The notes under the pieces were generated by a model. The model worked only from the letters and a program-made list of their open reading frames with translations. It was not told the origin of the DNA and searched no databases. Position numbers and translations under genes: made by a program. Below are positions 10,906 to 23,015 of a DNA stretch of 64,000 nucleotides, piece by piece (the first letter of the stretch is position 1; each line of letters starts with the position of its first letter). Source of the stretch: Entoloma clypeatum (lineage: Eukaryota > Basidiomycota > Agaricomycetes > Agaricales > Entolomataceae); NCBI GenBank assembly GCA_963565915.1, contig OY751488.1, positions 1,860,001 through 1,924,000 of the forward strand, written 5' to 3'.

Positions 10906-12262
10906 GGCCATCGGCGGAAGTGGAGCCAGGTGGAGTGGAGGTGGGGGGATAAAAGAAGTGTGGGAACATTTCGTTGGCTGTCCGCCGAATTATGGTTCGA
11001 GTTTCGGCAATTGCCAAAAGTGCTTGGCAGTCGATGCCGAGCGATGAGCATCAATGAAACATAAGGCCTCAATGCCCAAACCGTGACATCACAGGCCTCA
11101 AGCTAGCTTTGAACTTATGGATAGATGTATATAGAGTCATAAAAAGTATATATATAGTTGAGAACTCAAGCTATGTATACTAGAGAATCTGTATTCTAAA
11201 ATGATGCATCAAAACACACTGTAAATCGTGATAAACAGTGCATCACCATGGGTTTTCTCAAACACAAAAACAACCTTTTCTTACTTCCTCCCTTCCACAA
11301 CCACTGTAGTCTATATGTACTGTATATATACCATTGTAACATTGTATGTAAATCTACTCAGACCATTCAAATCAAGCCCAAGGACTTAATAAGGTGAATA
11401 GAAGCAAAATAGGTCGAAAATTTGACCAAAAAAATTTTGTTTCAGCTTTGGATTCTCCTCATTCAGGGGACCTCACAGCACATCTGTTTTTCAAATTTGG
11501 TGCATTCATTATGGAGATATAACACTTTTACTGAAATATGCACATTTCATCATTTCTATCTTATCTAGAGACCTAAAAATTATGCAAGATGTTTCAGAAG
11601 GTGAATACATATATATTGATGAGTTCTATCATGTTAAACTATTATGAGATCATGAGGAAGGCACCGTGCACACCTGCACGATGCATTTGCACATTGTTTA
11701 CTGTTGTTTGGTGTAAAGTGTCACATCGCTATATGCTCAAATCCGTGGTGAAAATTCATAAAATAAATACATATTTATTGACATATGATACTCTGGTACA
11801 TAATTGATATAGTCTGTAAGCTTACTTCCTCCTGTGTAGCCATATTAAGGAGAAATGCGATGTTTTTTGAGTTTGTTTACATATATTTGACACATTTGAT
11901 GCACATGTGTCGCACATCATCCAATGTCGAATCGACGCATCCACCCATTGCTCGCTCCGCAATGAGAGGCACACAGATATAACAAAAATAACACAGTAAT
12001 AATAGTACAGATACAACAAAAATAGCACTGTAAACACAGATACAAAAAAATAACACTGTAATCATATGTTTTAGCTATGTTTTCACCATGTTTCACTCAA
12101 TTCTTAACCTTTGTGACTCTGAGCAAAAGTTTATATACAAGCTAGAAATGTATTCCACTCAGTTGTAGCTTCAAAACAAGCCTTAGACCAATGAAATTGT
12201 ACTATAAATATCTAGAATATTATGCAGATTACTGAAAAATCTCCAAAAATTGTAGAATATTA

Positions 12263-12278
12263 GGGGGGGGGGGGGGGG
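12263..12278. repeat. Run of 16 G
   Basis: Uninterrupted G homopolymer within the right part of J. Its length is prone to sequencing error. Confidence 0.8.
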
Positions 12279-12490
12279 TTGGAGGTGTATCCCAAAGGGC
12301 AAAAAGACCAGTCTAGACCTGTTTAGACCGGTCTTTTTGCGGTCTAAGTCAAAAAAAAAATCTAGACTGAACTGCAGTCTAAATTTTCTAAAACGTATAG
12401 ACCTTAGACCGTGGTGCAGTCCAATGTGGTCTATTTTTCAGTTCAGTTCAGTCTGGTTCAGGTCTATGTAGACTGAACCTTCGAACACTA

Positions 12491-13881
12491 CTGAGGAACC
12501 TCTGGACCTCTCCCATATCCCAGAGGAATATCATGATTTTGCCAATGTTTTTAGCAAGACAAAAGCAGACACCCTCGCTCTGCATCGTCTGTATGACCTC
12601 CACATTGAGTTAGAAGACAGATCGACTCCCCCTATTGGCCCCATGTACTCCATTTCACAATCCAAACTATCTTCCCTGGGAAACTTCATAGATGGACATT
12701 TGGCCATTGGTTTCATTCGCCCCTCTCGCTCTCTGCATGCTGCTCCAGTCCTCTTTGTCCAAAAGAAGGATGGTTCCCTCTGCCTGTGCATTGACTATTG
12801 GGGCCTGAACAAAGTTACCAAGAAGGATCGTTACCCTCTTCCGCTCATCTCCGACCTCCTTTCCACTGCTGGAAAAGTGCGTGTTTATACCACTCTTGAC
12901 CTCTGGCATGCATATCATCTTGTCCGCATTGCTGACGGAGATGAATGGAAAACCGCTTTCCGCACTCGTTACGGATCGTTTGAATGGCTTGTTATGCCTT
13001 TTGGACTATCCAACACCCCTGCCGCTTTTCAGTGATTTGTGAATGATATCTTCAGTGACCTCCTTGATGTTACAGTGGTGGTCTACCTCGATGACATTCT
13101 CATTTACTCCGACAATCCCGCCAAGCACCCCGATGATGTCAAGGAAGTTCTCTGACCTCTCCGCATGAATGGACTTTACATCCACTCCGACAAGTGCAAA
13201 TTTTCCGTCAACACAGTCAAATATCTTGGTTTCATCCTTTCTCGCTCTGGTCTTCACATGTCCGAAACCAAGGTGAAGACCATCCAAGAGTGGCCTGAAA
13301 CTTGAAAAGTGAAGGATGTACAGTCTTTTCTTGGATTCGCGAATTTCTATCGATGTTTCATTCATGGTTATTTGGACATCGTTGTTCCATTCACCCAACT
13401 CACCTGGAAGGGTACTCTGTTCTGTTTCTCCGACTCCGCACAGAGTGCATTCAATGAGTTGAAACTCGCTTTTACCAAAGCACCAGTCCTCACTCATTGA
13501 ATTCCTGATTGACCTATTATTATTGAGACGGACGCCTCTGACTACGCACTTGGTGCTATTTTGTCCATCTGGACCTCTGACAAGGAAATACACCCAGTAG
13601 TGTTCCACTCCCGCACCTTCACCACCCCGGAACTCAACTACGACACGCACGACAAGGAGTTACTTGCTATCCATGAAGCATTCAGGTATGGCGACATTAC
13701 CTTCAAGGCTCCACTGCTCCGATCGATGTTGTCACGGACCACAAGAACCTGGAGTACTTTGCCACTACAAAGGTTCTTACCCGCCGACAGGCCCAGTGGT
13801 CCAAGTTCCTCTCTCAGTTCAACCTCTTGATTCCCTTCCGCCCGGGACGTCTCAGTACCAAGCCGGACTCTTTGACTAGAC
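12491..13881 (+). pseudogene. Gypsy F reverse transcriptase / RNase H, broken
   Basis: One frame runs from [20 protein letters not shown] through the RT ([12 protein letters not shown]) to RNase H ([12 protein letters not shown]) and the motif KPDSLTR. In-frame TGA codons stand at 13033, 13153, 13303, 13498 and 13510. At 13033 and 13510 the sister copy D has CGA; at 13498 D has TGG. A further frame change lies near 13687 in the RNase H region. Element I enters at 13882 and the reading continues at 20271. Confidence 0.88.
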
Positions 13882-14285
13882 TGTTGAACATTCAAATATG
13901 GATGTATTGACAGTCAATCACATGACTATGATCATGTGCTTTACCATGTGGCCTGACCACATGAAGTGTTCTAAACATAGAACAATCTAGACTCGTTCTA
14001 GATCTCTGAGTCATCTCTTTGACTCAGAATGCTGCGCACCACAGCCTTGATGCTGTGTATCAAAGATGTTCCATCATGTTCTAGCCAATAGCGTTACTAG
14101 CTCATAGTTGGTCTGTGCGCATTCCCATACCTATAAGTACTGCATGTAAGTAGTGTAGTACAACAGAGCTAATACCAGTAGTTCTATCATTGCCCACTCT
14201 TCTTCAAACATCTCAACCCTCTTCACTTCAATGTGAGTATCATTAACCAGGCTTTCTCTGCATCTGCAAGACGTGCTGTTCAATA
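13882..14285 (+). repeat. 5' LTR of element I
   Basis: 404 bp, nearly identical to 19863-20265. It is followed at once by GGTTATGGGCCCCGG. Confidence 0.9.
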
Positions 14286-15851
14286 GGTTATGGGCCCCGG
14301 ATAGCCCCTAGGCTTGGGTTTATCCCTCTAAGTCCTGGAGTAGTTTGCGCACTCTAACGGAGCTGCTACGACTACTATGCCTGTACAATACTAACCTGGT
14401 CTACACCAGTGAGCGATAACATGCGCGCCTTTTAGGCTGCTGCCGTCTATCCTCTTTAAACTAGTAGCATAAGCTAGTTTAAGTTAGTTATCTGTTTTTT
14501 GATACTTGGGGGTTTCAGACTAGTGAACACCGTTTTTGGCTGCACCTAGTTCTGATGTCCAAGGCTATTGAGCGCTCTGGAGTACTGAATGCATCACGCT
14601 CGTCGCATGTGATCGCCTCTGAGCTTAAACAGCGTCAGATCTGCTGAGCTTGCTCACAGCTGCTGCAAGCGCTCTAGTCCTAGATCTAGACTTAGCGCCT
14701 TTACGGCCTATGTCTATATTTAATTTTTGTATAGCTAGTGTGCTGTGAGCCTTTTCAGCTGCCACCACTGCTTATGTGCAATATGTATGACAAAACCTGC
14801 TGAGCTTGCTCGCAGTCGTAGTCTACATTTCACATGTTGTGACATGTCCTGTCAATAGCACAAACCTTTCAAAGGCCAACACTACACGGTTATCTGTTGC
14901 TCCAAGTTTTTACTTGTTTTGAGCATTGACATATAGATATACCTGGAAGCGGAGGTGATGACGCCTGCTTGAGAAGCAAGACTTTCTCACAGTTATCAGC
15001 ATTTGATCTAATCAATGCCCTTAGAATGAGTTTATGGTTTTATAAACCAAATCGAGTATATCTCAATGTGCTGACATTTGGACATCATGATTCTCAGGAA
15101 CTTTCTGTTCCTTGAACCTTTTTTGTCAATCAATCTTGATCTGTTGCACCCTGTACCTGATAAAGCGCCCTTTTTGGGTTGCCTCAGGGACTTCCCATTT
15201 TTATGGTTGCATAATCTCAGATTTGATGCTGACTTAAAATCATTCCCAGATGAAAGGATCCTGCATCTGCTTTCACTATAGTTTCATTCAAGCAAACCAT
15301 TGGTCACACTGTGACATCTGCATGATTCAGCATGATGATGGTTTCCACAGATGTCACCTCTGTACTCTGAATTGCATGGTCACACCATGCATTTGGAGGG
15401 TGAAGGTCACGCAGTTGTGATACGGACGGCATGTGTGCCATGTCTGTACTCACAAATGTGGAAAGAAAAAAGCAGTATGCATCCTCATCTATATTCTCTT
15501 CACTCATTTAGCTGTGACTCCATATGATCCTTGGGCGCCATGCCCAAGTAACATCCGAAGAGCTAGAACAAGGGACTTACCATCCCCCTTCAATCAAAGT
15601 GACGATGAAGAAAGGAGAATCACACCCGGTATTACACCTGAGGTTACACCCAGGGTAATAAAGATGGAAGAATCACTTGAACTGTAGGTGACCATCTTTA
15701 GTAAATACCACAGCATTGTGACCCCTAGTCACATTAATAAAAGCTATTACAAAGCTCTCTGATATGTGTCAACAAAATTCAGACAATACCTTAATTGGTT
15801 TAAATTGTTCTTGATATTTTGCTGACGACTGTTTTTTCAAACAGATCAAAC
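14286..15851 (+). other. Long untranslated leader of element I
   Basis: No open frame of note. Short motifs of the type CTGAGCTTGCTCGCAG recur at about 14645 and 14795, with related forms at about 18160 and 19503 in the same element. Confidence 0.5.
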
Positions 15852-16727
15852 ATGTCCTCAATCAATACTTTGATTGCTGTTCCCATTCTTGATGGCTCCA
15901 ACTACCTTGAGTGGTTGAACACTATGAGTTCGTACCTCAGATCTCAAGGTCTGTGGCAGATCGTTGCTGGCACTGAAAAGAGATCCTCAGGGTCCGCTGC
16001 ACCTAAGCAGAAAGCCGCAACTTTAGTCAGAGGATGGAACATTAGGGATCAATTGGCTCTTGCCAATATTTGACTCCACGTCGATCTGTCGATTAAACTC
16101 ACCAGAAACACGTCTTACGAGACCTGGTTCGAGTTAAAGAATAGATTTTGACGGGCTGTCTACATGACAGTCCTGTCTGATGTCCATGCCACATTGTCCT
16201 TCAAACTTTCGATGAAGCGACACCCTGCGATCGAGATTGATTATCTCGATAAGATCTATGATCATCTAAGCATGCATCATTCTATTTCTCAGTTGACACG
16301 CGCCCTGATGTTACTATCTTCGCTCCCATCTCCTGATTGGGATGACTATGCCACAGAGATTCTTCTCTATAATGATGATCTCACCTACTTCAAGGTTCGA
16401 GAATTGATTGTTGAAAAATACAATCATCATCATCCAAACCATGCTTCTGATTTTTTGCTGGGGGATTACCTAAACGGCATAGGAATAACCTACGATCCTC
16501 AACCAAAATCATGCAATGGATTTCATAATCCATCTCAGAATCTATGGGAGAGAACTCGAGCACATTCACATTTTGTTGAGCCCTATCACGGCAGTTATAA
16601 CGGAATAGTGTTCAACACCCCCAGGGCCGCTGGCATCGCCGCCCCTGGGAACACCGTCACGACAGAACAACATAAGGATCCACCCGTCAAAAATTACGAC
16701 ACAGCGTTTCCACCGCTTGGACCTTAG
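15852..16727 (+). pseudogene. Copia-type Gag of element I, two stops
   Basis: ATG 15852 starts MSSINTLIAVPILDGSNYL, then EWLNTMSSYLRSQGLWQIV, the typical Copia Gag N-terminus (compare MKSYLLHQGVW in A and B). TGA codons at 16071-16073 and 16149-16151 interrupt an otherwise continuous frame. That frame goes on through FKLSMKRHPAIEIDYLDKIY and FKVRELIVEKYNHHHPNH and ends at TAG 16725-16727. No CCHC knuckle is seen. It is about 290 codons long, so the Pol part is absent rather than merely mutated. Confidence 0.8.
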
Positions 16728-19700
16728 ATCAGCATATCATTGTGTGAAATGATCTGTATTTCCTTTCTCCGTTGCAATATAGCTGTTTGCGACATATCTA
16801 TGAAAGAAATACTAAGAGAGCTTAAAAAATGCATTTCGCTTTTTTAATGTTCAAATAACTTAAATCCAATCATGGAATAATCCAGATAGTTAGTGCACTT
16901 TCTAGCTGCCTACTATTAAAGGAAAAAGCATATAAAAGCACATGATTCTATATCGTCTAATTGGGTGTCAAAAGAACTCTTAATTGAGTTACTATCCCCG
17001 ACCCCTTTTAAAATTGTGCATTGAAGCTTGTTTAAAAGAACACGCAAGTCATCAATTTGTCTTTTGCTGCATCTTTATTCCTTTACTTTGGATTCAAATT
17101 CCACTTTACATCATTGATAAAGAGACATGCTAAAATCACACCTCTGTCTGTAAATGCATGATTAAATTGGATAAATAAATGCTTCTAAGCATTTTGACAA
17201 TGTTGTTATATACTTCATTATTCATGAGATAGAAGAGTCTTGAAAACACCCTTCAATCGTCGATTCAAGATTGGTCTAACCAACTAACCTTGTTTCTTCA
17301 CTTTTTCTGCAACAACTGTTGCATAAAGTAGCACAAGATTGAGTTGAGCAAAACATGTACACTCCTCATCTTAAAGCTCTCCATTTTTGCATGGGAATAA
17401 TTTCTGTTGTGAAATTAAATAGGGTCCTTGTGACACTCTATTTGCAAAATGGATTAGTCATGGAATCATGCAATAAACATTGCTTACAAATGGAACTGGA
17501 ATGATCGCCTGAGACTAGCCATCTCAGATCAGTGATTCATATCCTTTTCGCATGAATTATTGGTTTCCCAGCCAAGTTCTGCACTGTTTCAGTTCATATG
17601 CCATTTATGAAGCAAATGATTTATGTCGGTATGAAACGATTCCACACTTGACTGGAAAAGGGGGAGAATATAGAGAAAAAAAGCAATTCTTAATTGAACT
17701 TGCATTCTTGCGAACTTTGCATTGATTGATCTTATCTCATGCAATTGTTTTGTGTACAACACTCTATAGAATGCACAGTGATTTACCCATTAACTGCAAT
17801 ATTATGAACAAGGATCTATCTTACTCCAAAGATAAAATGACATGTTGTCCAAAACAATGATATTTGGATAACCAAGACTGTCAAATGAATCGATCCATTA
17901 GTCCTAAAAAGACTATTGTTGGGTTTCTATTCCAAGCAATCGCTTTTGATTATTTGAAGAAGCATCTTAATTGATTGCTTACTAATATGCATTAAATTGG
18001 TATCATATGGTTCTTGGTATACAAGATTACTATTGATTGCATGAACACATCAAAGTGTTACTACACTTTGAATATTTGGACATATCCATGGTCACCATTA
18101 CCAGGTACCAGAGGACTCTCAGGGCCGCCGGCAATACCGCCCCTAAGGATGATGAACCTGTTGAGCTAAGCTCGCGATCATCATAGCTGCTCGGCATTAA
18201 ACCAGCATGCTAGGTCACCTGATCCGTGCCTAATCGGCTGCGTCGACGACTTGGATTTAAACACTGAGCTGTGCACCCTTTTGGGGTTGCCATCTTTGTT
18301 TGTCACAAACCAAATATTCCCCATCCAAACATGTTATTGTTGTATCATGCAACAAATCATAGTCAATCTGTGTTAATGTCTTAGAATGGTATTCTGATGA
18401 CCTCTGAACATAAAATTGGATGTTCAAAACACATGTATCACCACATACAAAAAGAAGTAAAATTGCAAGTCAAACACTTCACTATAATTGCAATAAACAC
18501 TTGCACAAACAGTTGGCTTGATTATTTAATCGCCTATAAATCTGTTTATGGAAATACCATTTCAGGGGGAGATCTACTGATCTCTATTGAACCCTAAATC
18601 GGAATGATCCATAAGTTGCTTGAGTCGCAATTATACTTTGCAAATGCTCAGATATTATGGGATATCTTTGAGTGATCTTTATGTCCTCTATGACGCTAAA
18701 CTAGACCCTACCAGTGGATTTGAACCTATATAGTTCATCCATGCCCTGAGTCTGGAGTACTACACTCAAATCAGAAGATATTATCTATAAGTGCGCTTTT
18801 GTGCTGCCGTGATAATATTACATACTCAAGATTGATGGCATGCCTCATCTATGGTTGTTAGCAGTCTTCGACACAACTTCCAGAGTATCAATAAGCGATA
18901 CCAAGCATATGTCATGCTATGCATGATCCCACCAATTGGTTTAAATGACTATTTGAACAATATAGATTAAGTCTAATGAGCTCTTGAATGAGTTATGTCT
19001 ACCTGACTTATTAATGGCCCACTTGCCGATCTATACATTGTAATATCAAAAATATTAACCATTGATCCAGTCCAAGATGACAATAAACTATTATGTGGTT
19101 TGCTGATGCAATCAGACTAAACATCTGACTCAGCATGGTCCATGCGAGATAGGCAAAGCCTTAAATACGCTCCTCAAATCGAGTTTTAGAGCAGGCTACC
19201 ATGGCATTCTTTGCCTACTTTTCCACCGCCTTTTACACTCACTTCACACATGCCGGCCATCCGGCGCATGTTGCCTCTACCACAACCACCACCACCACTA
19301 CTGCAGCTGGTGCCGCCGCTGCTTCTTCATTGCCCTCTGGCAGTAACACTGCTATGACTGCCAACGATAAGACATTGAAGAAGAACTAAAGTAGATAGTG
19401 GTACAAGTAATTAAGATAATAATTACTTGAGAAAACCCTTTCGAGAACAACTCAAGAGTGCTTGACACAGTCACCTCTGAGTTTGGTAGTTAACAAGATC
19501 TTGCTGAGCATTGCTCGCAATTGTTGTTGACACTGACAATGTTCTCAAACAGTAGCTGCTTCAAGCGCTACACTGGCTGCTTCTAGCGCCATCCCATCTC
19601 TCTCAAAAGTGATCTGTTTGATCCTTTTGATGATCACTTTGATCTCAGACTCTATATCTGATGAGAATGTATCCATCTGAGAATTGATTGGATATTGTGG

Positions 19701-19862
19701 TCTCTGATATAGACCTTAAATGACAGTGTATGCTTGTACGACACAGCAAGACACCCATTCTTAGTCTGAGCAAATGAAGTCTCGACTACCATCCATAAGT
19801 TAAGATTTGAATATCTTCTGATACAAGTATTGAACCCTTATGGGATCTCACTTGTGGGGGTG
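16728..19862 (+). other. Non-coding interior of element I
   Basis: About 3.1 kb, AT-rich, with stops in all frames and no detectable pol homology. A 62-codon frame at 19201-19389 (Thr/Ala-rich) is the only modest open stretch. The G-rich tract GTGGGGGTG (19855-19863) just before the 3' LTR is the probable polypurine tract. Confidence 0.6.
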
Positions 19863-20265
19863 TGTTGAACATTCAAATATGGATGTATTGACAGTCAATC
19901 ACATGACTACAATCATGTGTTTTACCATGTGGCCTGATCACATGAAGTGTTCTAAACATAGAACAATCTAGACTCGTTCTAGATCTCTGAGTCATCTCTT
20001 TGACTCAGAATGCTGCGCACCACAGCCTTGATGCTGTGTATCAAAGATGTTCCATCATGTTCTAGCCAATAGTGTTACTAGCTCATAGTTGGTCTGTGCA
20101 CATTCCCATACCTATAAGTACTGCATGTAAGTAGTGTAGTACAACAGAGCTAATACCAGTAGTTCTATCATTGCCCACTCTTCTCCAACATCTCAACCCC
20201 CTTCGCTTCAATGTGAGTATCATTAACCAGGCTTCCTCTGCATCTGCAAGATGTGCTGTTCAATA
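19863..20265 (+). repeat. 3' LTR of element I
   Basis: 403 bp, followed by the mutated target duplication TAGAT and then the resumed F coding sequence GATGGGATGTCTATCC. Confidence 0.9.
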
Positions 20266-20270
20266 TAGAT

Positions 20271-21303
20271 GATGGGATGTCTATCCCAAAGAGAAGAATA
20301 GCAACTATGCATTGGTAAATCCAAGCAACTTCTGACCAGTCTTTTCCCAAGAACAGCTGTCCGCATCTCTCCGAGCTACAGAGTTGTTCACCTCCATTCT
20401 CTGTGCCACAGTCATCATGCACATTGAACAGCTACATTCTGACATCCTCCGTTCACTCCCATCCGACCCAATCTATGCCGACCATCTCAAGGAGCCCAAA
20501 CCGCCACGGTCCATAGACTCCAACAGTTTCCTCCATCATAGTGGTTGCATCTATATCCATGACTCCGATAACCTCCAACTCCGCATCCTCCACAACAAGC
20601 ATGACCATATTCTCTCCGGACACCCCAGACAGAACAAGACAGTTAGTCTCATTCAACGAGATTATACTTGGTCTGGTGTTCAAGACTTTGTCAAAAAGTA
20701 TTGCAAATCCTGCACCACTTGCATGTGCTCTAAACCTCAACGCCACAAGCCCTATGATATGCTCAAGCAACTCCCAGTTCTGAACCTTCCATGGAACTCC
20801 ATATCCATGGACTTCATCGAGCCACTTCTGACCTCCAGCGGTTTTGACTCAATCCTTGTTATTGTTGACCAAATGACAAAACAAAGCATTTTTGTTCTGA
20901 CTACAATCCACTGCACCTCCGAAGATCTAGCCACCTTGTTCATCTTGCATGTGTTCTCCAAGCACAGAGTGTCGGAACATGTCACCTCTGACCAAGGCCC
21001 GGAGTTCATCTCCCACTTTTTCCGGCTCCCTCGGAAAAGCCCTCAACAAACCGGACAGTAACTCCGCCTCCTCTGATCAACATTGAAGGAGAAGTGGAAT
21101 ACGAAATCGCCAAAATCCTTGACACCAAATTGGATCGGCGTCATTCTTGCAAACTGCTCTACCTAGTCCGTTGGCTAGGCTATGAAGGAACCAATGAGGA
21201 ACAGTCCTGGCTACCCGCCACAGAACTCAAACATGCAACAGACTTAGTCGCAGACTTCCACTCCATGTATCCGGAGAAACTGGGCCCCTTATCACGCCTA
21301 TAG
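20271..21303 (+). pseudogene. Gypsy F integrase start and chromodomain, internally deleted
   Basis: Reading resumes after element I with the RNase H-integrase linker. The HHCC zinc region (YCKSCTTCMCSKPQRHKPY) and the first catalytic block (SISMDFIEPLL, SDQGPEFISHFF) follow. At about 21046 the frame jumps directly to the C-terminal chromodomain (EVEYEIAKILD, LVRWLGYEGTNEEQSWLP), skipping most of the integrase core and linker that D and E retain. The end LGPLSRL matches D. Confidence 0.88.
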
Positions 21304-21362
21304 CACCTCGCAAGACATATATTGCAAAAAATAAATAAATAAATAAAATTATTGGAGGGGGC

Positions 21363-22184
21363 CTACTGGGTCTTGGCCTTTTTGGCCAGCGGACCATCAT
21401 CCTCTGACTCTTTCTCCGGCTCTCCCTCTGCTATGCAAGCTCCCCGTCCTCCAGCTCCTCGTCCTCCCCCTCATCCTTTTCCTCATCCTCTTCCTCTCCT
21501 TCTCCATCCTCCGGCTCTGACTCAGAGCCGCCGCCTCCAGCAGAAAGTTCCAGTAAGCAAGGTGGTTGTCAAGATTTGAAGCTGCTGAAGCAGTATGCAA
21601 CCAACCATCACTGACCATTCCTCCTTCTCCACCAGAGCCTCCCAGAGCTCCTCCGCAACCCCTGCCCTGCAGCAGCCTTTTGCCCTGCTTGGACCTGCAA
21701 CTCCGTGATGGCCTCCTCTGTTTTTCCCTGTTTCCGCTTTGCCCATGTCTTGCCAGCCTTCAGGCAAACCTGTTTGCCATCTTTGCACCGCTGGCACGTG
21801 CTTCTTTTTCCCTGCCTAAGGAGATTGTCAGTAAAGAAAAGAAGATGGAGAAGTGGGTACTCACAGTGCCCACTTGCATTCCACCTTGGCCTGCGCACAG
21901 GCCTGACACACCTCCCCCTGGACCTCTGACTCCTCTGCTCTGCTCTCTGCCCTCTGCTTCCCTGCCTTCTTTGCCCTCTTCTTCTCCACCTCCACCTTCG
22001 CCTCTGCCTCTGCCCTCTCTTTCGCCTCCACCTCCTTTGCCCTCCTCTCAGCCTCCACTTTCCTCCTTGCCTCCACCTCCTCCTTCTCCTTATGTATCTG
22101 CGCCAAACGGCGCAGGAGCTCCTCTTCAGAGTCCTCCAGGTTGGCGCTGGAGTGCATGGGTTGTGTGTTCGAGTTTTGAAGCAT
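21363..22184 (-). pseudogene. Antisense Zn2Cys6 / coiled-coil gene of Gypsy F, degraded
   Basis: On the strand opposite to pol. Exon 1 (22184-21865, 320 bp, the same length as in D) encodes a Glu/Lys/Ala-rich coiled coil ending CQACAQAKVEC. A 49-bp GT-AG intron (21864-21816) follows. Exon 2 gives CQRCKDGKQVC, completing C-x2-C-x6-C-x10-C-x2-C-x6-C. Later exon 2 has single-base frameshifts, one near 21570 where D has AAATTATGAACAA and F AAATCTTGACAA. The final frame still ends KKAKTQ-stop at 21363, as in D. A TTATTTAAC box upstream (about 22230) is conserved with D. F is thus a decayed copy of the gene described under E and D. Confidence 0.7.
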
Positions 22185-22312
22185 GTTGGTGGTAACTGGA
22201 AGAAAACCTTGGGCCGCTCATCTCTGTTAAATAACTGAGACCACATGACCTTGTTTATTTTCTCGTGGTCTTCCATGGGAGTCAGACCTAAGAGGGGAAT
22301 ACTGTTATATCC

Positions 22313-23015
22313 GTCTCCGAGTCTCTGATCCACTCTGATTGTCCTCCAACATTCCGGACATCTGTTACCTCCGCATCTCCACATGTTGCCATCTTGCATT
22401 TCATATTCATAACTCCATGCCTTTATGCATTTCATATTCATATTCCTGTTTACTTATGCATCGCCTTTTCTGCATGGTCCATTGACCGACATCTCCGATG
22501 TTCAATACAGTCGCTGGCAACTTATGCCACAACTCCGGACCTACTCCGACCATCTCCGTAAAGTAATCACATTTAGGTATTTAGGCTCGTACCATACCTG
22601 TAGTTCCTCAGTTTGAATATCAACCAAGTTCACTCCTCTACTCTCAGCTCATGCCAGAGATCCTCGCCATGGCACAATACGCTGATGACATCATCATCTT
22701 CTGTTCCTCCTCCATTGTTACCCTTTGACGAGCTCAGTACTGTGTCCAAGCCACAACTCCGACGTCGTCCAACCACTTCCATGTCAGTGTGTCCCTCACT
22801 GAGATCTCTCCGAGAACCTCCACACCTCTGACCTCTCCTCTGACCTCCTGAAATTGGGACGCCTTATCCAACAAACGGTGGCGCAACACATACGTTGAAG
22901 CCATGTCCCTCCCCTTCATTGTTCCTCCGCATTTCCGGAGTTCCGCTCCGGTCTCAGTCCTATGTCTGACCTCTGACAGACTCCGACGAAGCTCTGATGT
23001 TTCACCTACTTAATA
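22313..23015 (+). repeat. 3' LTR of Gypsy F
   Basis: About 703 bp from TGTTATATCCG to CTACTTAATA (D ends CTACTTAACA). It contains the TATTTAGG box (22578) and, 31 bp on, CAGTTTGAATAT (22609), the RNA-start/self-primer segment. Its right edge cuts the Plavaka-like gene. Confidence 0.85.

Larger units (their letters stand above)
10092..12490 (+). mobile_element. hAT-like non-autonomous DNA element J (copy 2, complete)
   Basis: About 2.4 kb with short terminal inverted repeats: left TAGTGTTTGAGGGTT, right end reverse-complemented TAGTGTTCGAAGGTT. Subterminal regions are rich in GGTCTAGACC/ACCGGTC-type motifs. The core holds a minisatellite (about 10285-10905) and an AT-rich stretch homologous, inverted, to 1-1427. 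There is no transposase. The flanking octamers (CTCCCAAC and CTGAGGAA) do not match. The left flank is G-family gag and the right flank is F-family pol, so the insertion site has been rearranged. Confidence 0.7.
13882..20265 (+). mobile_element. Gag-only Copia-type LTR element I
   Basis: LTRs of 404 bp (13882-14285) and 403 bp (19863-20265) begin TGTTGAAC and end GTTCAATA. The target duplication is TAGAC (13877-13881) versus TAGAT (20266-20270), one C-to-T change apart. The initiator-tRNA-Met type primer site follows at 14286. The 5.6-kb interior encodes only a Copia Gag (15852-16727); no protease, integrase or RT could be found. It is a LARD-like non-autonomous element inserted in the F pol gene. 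Confidence 0.88.
12491..23015 (+). mobile_element. Ty3/Gypsy chromovirus F, 5'-truncated, split by element I
   Basis: Same family as D. What remains: reverse transcriptase and RNase H (12491-13881), a 6.4-kb insertion (I), integrase start and chromodomain (20271-21303), the antisense Zn2Cys6 gene remnant (21363-22184) and a 3' LTR (22313-23015). The 5' LTR, gag and protease are missing, replaced by J at the left edge. The integrase core is deleted. The coding region carries at least five in-frame TGA codons. Confidence 0.88.

Noticed and set aside
10280..11047. Several overlapping 100-140 codon frames
   Set aside because: Minisatellite artefacts; overlapping frames on both strands and no conserved start.
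10092..12490. CACTA (En/Spm) transposon
   Set aside because: CACTA elements start CACTA and end TAGTG; here the order is reversed (starts TAGTG, ends CACTA) and no 3-bp duplication is seen.
19201..19389. 62-codon Thr/Ala-rich frame inside element I
   Set aside because: Too short and compositionally biased, with no relation to known retroelement proteins; left as part of the non-coding interior.
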